Part shown: positions 61,414 to 64,000 of the stretch, one piece after another
Layout: each line of letters opens with the position of its first letter
Numbering within the stretch: position 1 is the first letter of the stretch
Assembly (NCBI RefSeq): GCF_025024155.1
Contig: NW_026251819.1
Location: forward strand, 30,587 to 94,586
Direction of reading: 5' to 3'
DNA from: Gamsiella multidivaricata
Taxonomy: Eukaryota > Mortierellomycota > Mortierellomycetes > Mortierellales > Mortierellaceae
Length of the DNA stretch: 64,000 nt
Program-made: the position numbers and the translations under genes
The notes under the pieces: model-generated
Database searches by the model: none
What the model was told of the DNA's origin: nothing
What the model saw: the letters and a program-made list of their open reading frames with translations, nothing else

Positions 61414-63227
61414 TCATGCGCGGACCTGATATCTGCCTGCTTTGGTCATGGTCCTGACACCCTTATATGGTTTATAGGACTCGTTAAAAAGCTTAAGCAC
61501 ATCAACCTTGAGTCCAGAGAGCGAATGTGAATTGATCACGAACTCGACCCCGATATTGTATCCTGCATTCGCAGCTGCTTCGCTACTAAACAACGAACAA
61601 AGAAAAGCGCGTGTCAGTAATCGTTGTTGACCATAATTAAGAGAACTAAAAATGCAACGAAAAGCAACAGATCTAATTGTTATACCTTGAAGTGCCAAAT
61701 CCAAAAGATCCAGAGAGGACAGGAGCACGTTCGCGTGGAACGATCTTCCCGATATCCCAGCGGAGGACCTTTCCTACGGGATCAAACATGTATTGGCCGA
61801 CATTGCAATGGGCCGTCAAGGTGGTCGTAGATTTGTGGAGGGGTAATGTCAAGACCACATTCTCAAGGGGTTTACCCTCGGTGTTCCGCAGACTGACAGT
61901 GATATCGAATTTTGCGCCGTTCGCTCCAATGTTGATTGAGGGCTTGACCTGCACAGGCAGGTTTTGTTGGCTAGGCAAGTTAACTCTATAATGGGGAGTG
62001 AAAAACAAAGTGCTCAAGGTTAAGTGCTGTACTTTTGTTGAGCTTTCTTTTACATTCGATATTGACTGTAATATATTCCTGAACGTGCTCGTACCGATAA
62101 CTCATAAGACGAAAGTGCCCGTCTGGTGGGACAAAGGATAAGACCTTGTCCGATTCCCACTTGTTAAAACGTACTGAAGGGTGGAAACTGCAGTCATCCA
62201 CCAACCGTGGGTTCACGAAACTGAGTGTCAGATCGGGCATACCTATTTCCAAAAAAAAAAAAGTTAAGTGCTGGCTATGTTCATACGAATACGAATACGT
62301 TTACGTATAAAGAAAGCGATTCTCGATCACATACCAGAAAGCCTAGAATTAGTCTGAATGGTACCGTGGGCCTCACACGAGACGGCTTTGCCTGTCGAAT
62401 CCACAATGGCATCGATCTCTTCCACGATATCGAAAAAGATCTCGTTCCTCGTATATTTGACACCGGCCTTCCGCCAGGGCAGGTTGGACATGCCATGGGG
62501 CATTTTGCGGGTTGAGGCCGAGGTGGTGGCGCCCATAGTGGTGATAACCGTGTTGATGAGGTTGGGAGCAGGGACGATCTCCTTGAGAGCATTGGGTTCT
62601 GTTGTGAGCGGAAATCCGTCGTCCATCATCTCTTCCAGAAGCTGGTAGACCGTGACAAAGTTTTCCTTGATAACTGTTTCTGAGACCTGTCCAAAGTACT
62701 CTTGCATGATATCCGGGATACGATGCAGAAACTCAAAGACCATCATGGGATCGACTATGGTTTTTCAGTTGGGTTCCTCGTGGTTAGGATGCAGTCGTTT
62801 TTTGTCTTTTTCTTTTGCAGCTCAAAGTTGGGATACGTGGCAAAGGCGGAAGTCCTCTGGCCATACCTTCTTTTGTTATTGGGCTAAGATAGGTGAGGCC
62901 GTCGCGGTAGACGTTGATGAGCTGGTACTTTGGTGAAGAGATGATGGGCAGGACATCCTCCCGGGTGAGATCCTCGCCTGAAGCTATTGCTTTTGAGACC
63001 TGCTCATTGAAGTAGTCGACCACACGACGAGGGATTAGCTCGTGCCAGTGCTTTTCGATGATGACCTTTCTGTGAGAAAAGCCAAAAGTTGGGAAACAGT
63101 GAGAAAATGAGAGGGACCGTGTCAGTGTTGAACATAGGCTCGTAGGCTGATCAATTCCGGCATTTGTTCTTCCTAGGAAGTAGTTCTTTTACCCTGTCGG
63201 GGAGAGCACGAAGAGTGATTCAATCAT
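61414..63227 (-). CDS. APM3: AP-3 adaptor complex mu subunit
   Basis: Exons complement(61414..61585, 61686..61985, 62095..62242, 62335..62754, 62867..63069, 63193..63227); 425 aa (human AP3M1 418). AP-3 sorts cargo from Golgi/endosomes to the vacuole. Seen: longin-type N-terminus MIESLFVLSPTGKVIIEKHW; FEFLHRIPDIMQEYFGQ; VYQLLEEMMDDGFPLTTEPN; the link to the mu-homology domain NLPWRKAGVKYTRNEIFFDI; GMPDLTLSFVNPRLVDDCSF; VLSFVPPDGHFRLMSYR; FDPVGKVLRWDIGKIVP; and the end KPYKGVRTMTKAGRYQVRA. The first coding exon is only 35 nt and was placed by the exact match to the family start. The 3' end faces the mucin-like gene, 69 bp away. Confidence 0.95.
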
Positions 63228-64000
63228 AGTTGGCTGAACTGGCTGGCGTGGTCCGATGAGCTGGTTTGTAATTCTGTCCTGAGTTGTCCTTGGCTGATTC
63301 GTCCCTTTGGTCGAGATGTTCAGAAGGTGTTCTACAGAACAGGAAGAATGCCGTCATGGTAGGACCCGATTATCGCTGGTCCTGTTTGACAAGAAAAGCC
63401 AGGTTCTGCGCGTCGTTTTCTCTGTCGTGTCCCTGCATAATTATTACCAGGACGATGGATGACCCTCGGCCCACCAGCTATGGCAGCTATGGATACAAAA
63501 AATGATGGTCAAAATGGCGCGGGGACCTATCTCCATTAAGAGGAGGGAGGGTGTATGCTCCGGCTCTTTCCCTTTCTTTGTATGCATGCCGGCATTTGTT
63601 TGTTTGCTCCCCTCGTCTTCTTTTTTATCTATCCATGGCCCCTTGATTTCCTTGTGGAACCGTTCCCCTCGTCCCTGAATGTTTTTTCTGGTCCACGACC
63701 CGCGCGCCTATCGGCTCAACAAAAGCAAAGCGATCAACAAGTGCCCTGGGTCTCTTGTCTATCGATAAACGATCTCAAAAAAAAGGGCGGGCTCGTGCCA
63801 TGCAGACAAAAGTCTATACATCCAGTGCATCTGTAGCAAAACAGGGACGCCATAACAACTGGTACACAACGTGGCGACATTGCATACTGGCCAAACTCAG
63901 CTCAAGGGCTGCTGTTTCTCTTCGTGAGGTTGCGGTTGCTGCTGGGTCACTCAACATGCATTGCATTGCATTTTTTTTAAGGTGGAGACTAGACTACCAT
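63228..64000. other. No supported gene to window end
   Basis: 773 bp upstream of AP-3 mu. Short frames on both strands lack recognisable features. The last part is pyrimidine-rich and may belong to the promoter of a gene outside the window. Confidence 0.4.

Overview
The window is nuclear DNA from a filamentous, early-diverging fungus, most likely Mortierellomycota (Mortierella-like). The main reasons are intron-rich genes with short introns (about 50-310 bp, GT-AG), compact intergenic spaces, Ser/Gln/Ala-rich low-complexity proteins, and a gene set (coilin, DDX42, RBM22, AP-3 mu, DAP1-like protein) that yeasts partly lack. The genus is inference from overall character, not from a marker gene. 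I saw no prokaryotic, organellar or viral segment. Exon boundaries below were built by hand from GT-AG sites, reading phase and family similarity.

Layout. 1-2279: a divergent pair of nuclear RNA-biology genes, coilin (cut by the window edge) and the splicing factor RBM22/Slt11. 2280-9176: gene-poor accessory DNA with a decayed membrane-protein reading frame, a possible small secreted protein, an old repeat copy, transposon-like coding relics, a 1.64-kb element bounded by nearly identical inverted repeats, and the tail of a dead ABCC-type transporter. 9177-22800: an F-box protein, a DDHD phospholipase, a MYND-finger/acyl-protein-thioesterase fusion, a proteasome-chaperone-like protein and a large SPT23/MGA2-like transcription factor, all on the plus strand. 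23714-30314: importin Kap123/IPO4 (minus) and a divergent acidic protein of unknown function. 30315-35594: a second gene-poor stretch with decayed coding relics on the minus strand.

35595-63227 is densely genic: protein O-fucosyltransferase-like enzyme, DAP1-like small protein, 3'(2'),5'-bisphosphate nucleotidase (HAL2/MET22), DEAD-box helicase DDX42, a JmjC/zinc-finger chromatin protein, cytosolic Phe-tRNA synthetase beta subunit, a CYS3/METR-type bZIP factor, a membrane-anchored alpha/beta-hydrolase, a mucin-like single-pass membrane protein and AP-3 mu. 63228-64000 shows no gene I can support.

Functional themes: three genes serve the U2 snRNP/Cajal-body/splicing side (coilin, RBM22, DDX42); two bear on sulfur assimilation (HAL2 and the CYS3-like bZIP); several serve membrane lipids and trafficking (DDHD lipase, SPT23-like regulator, AP-3 mu, membrane esterase). 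They are scattered and look like ordinary housekeeping genes rather than a cluster. I found no convincing new multi-gene system. The items most worth a second look are the inverted-repeat element with fresh arms around a decayed core, two relics sharing a T-D-G motif, the two-copy dispersed repeat, and three unusual architectures (duplicated DNA-binding-like region in the SPT23-like protein, MYND-thioesterase fusion, JmjC plus 4CXXC_R1 finger).
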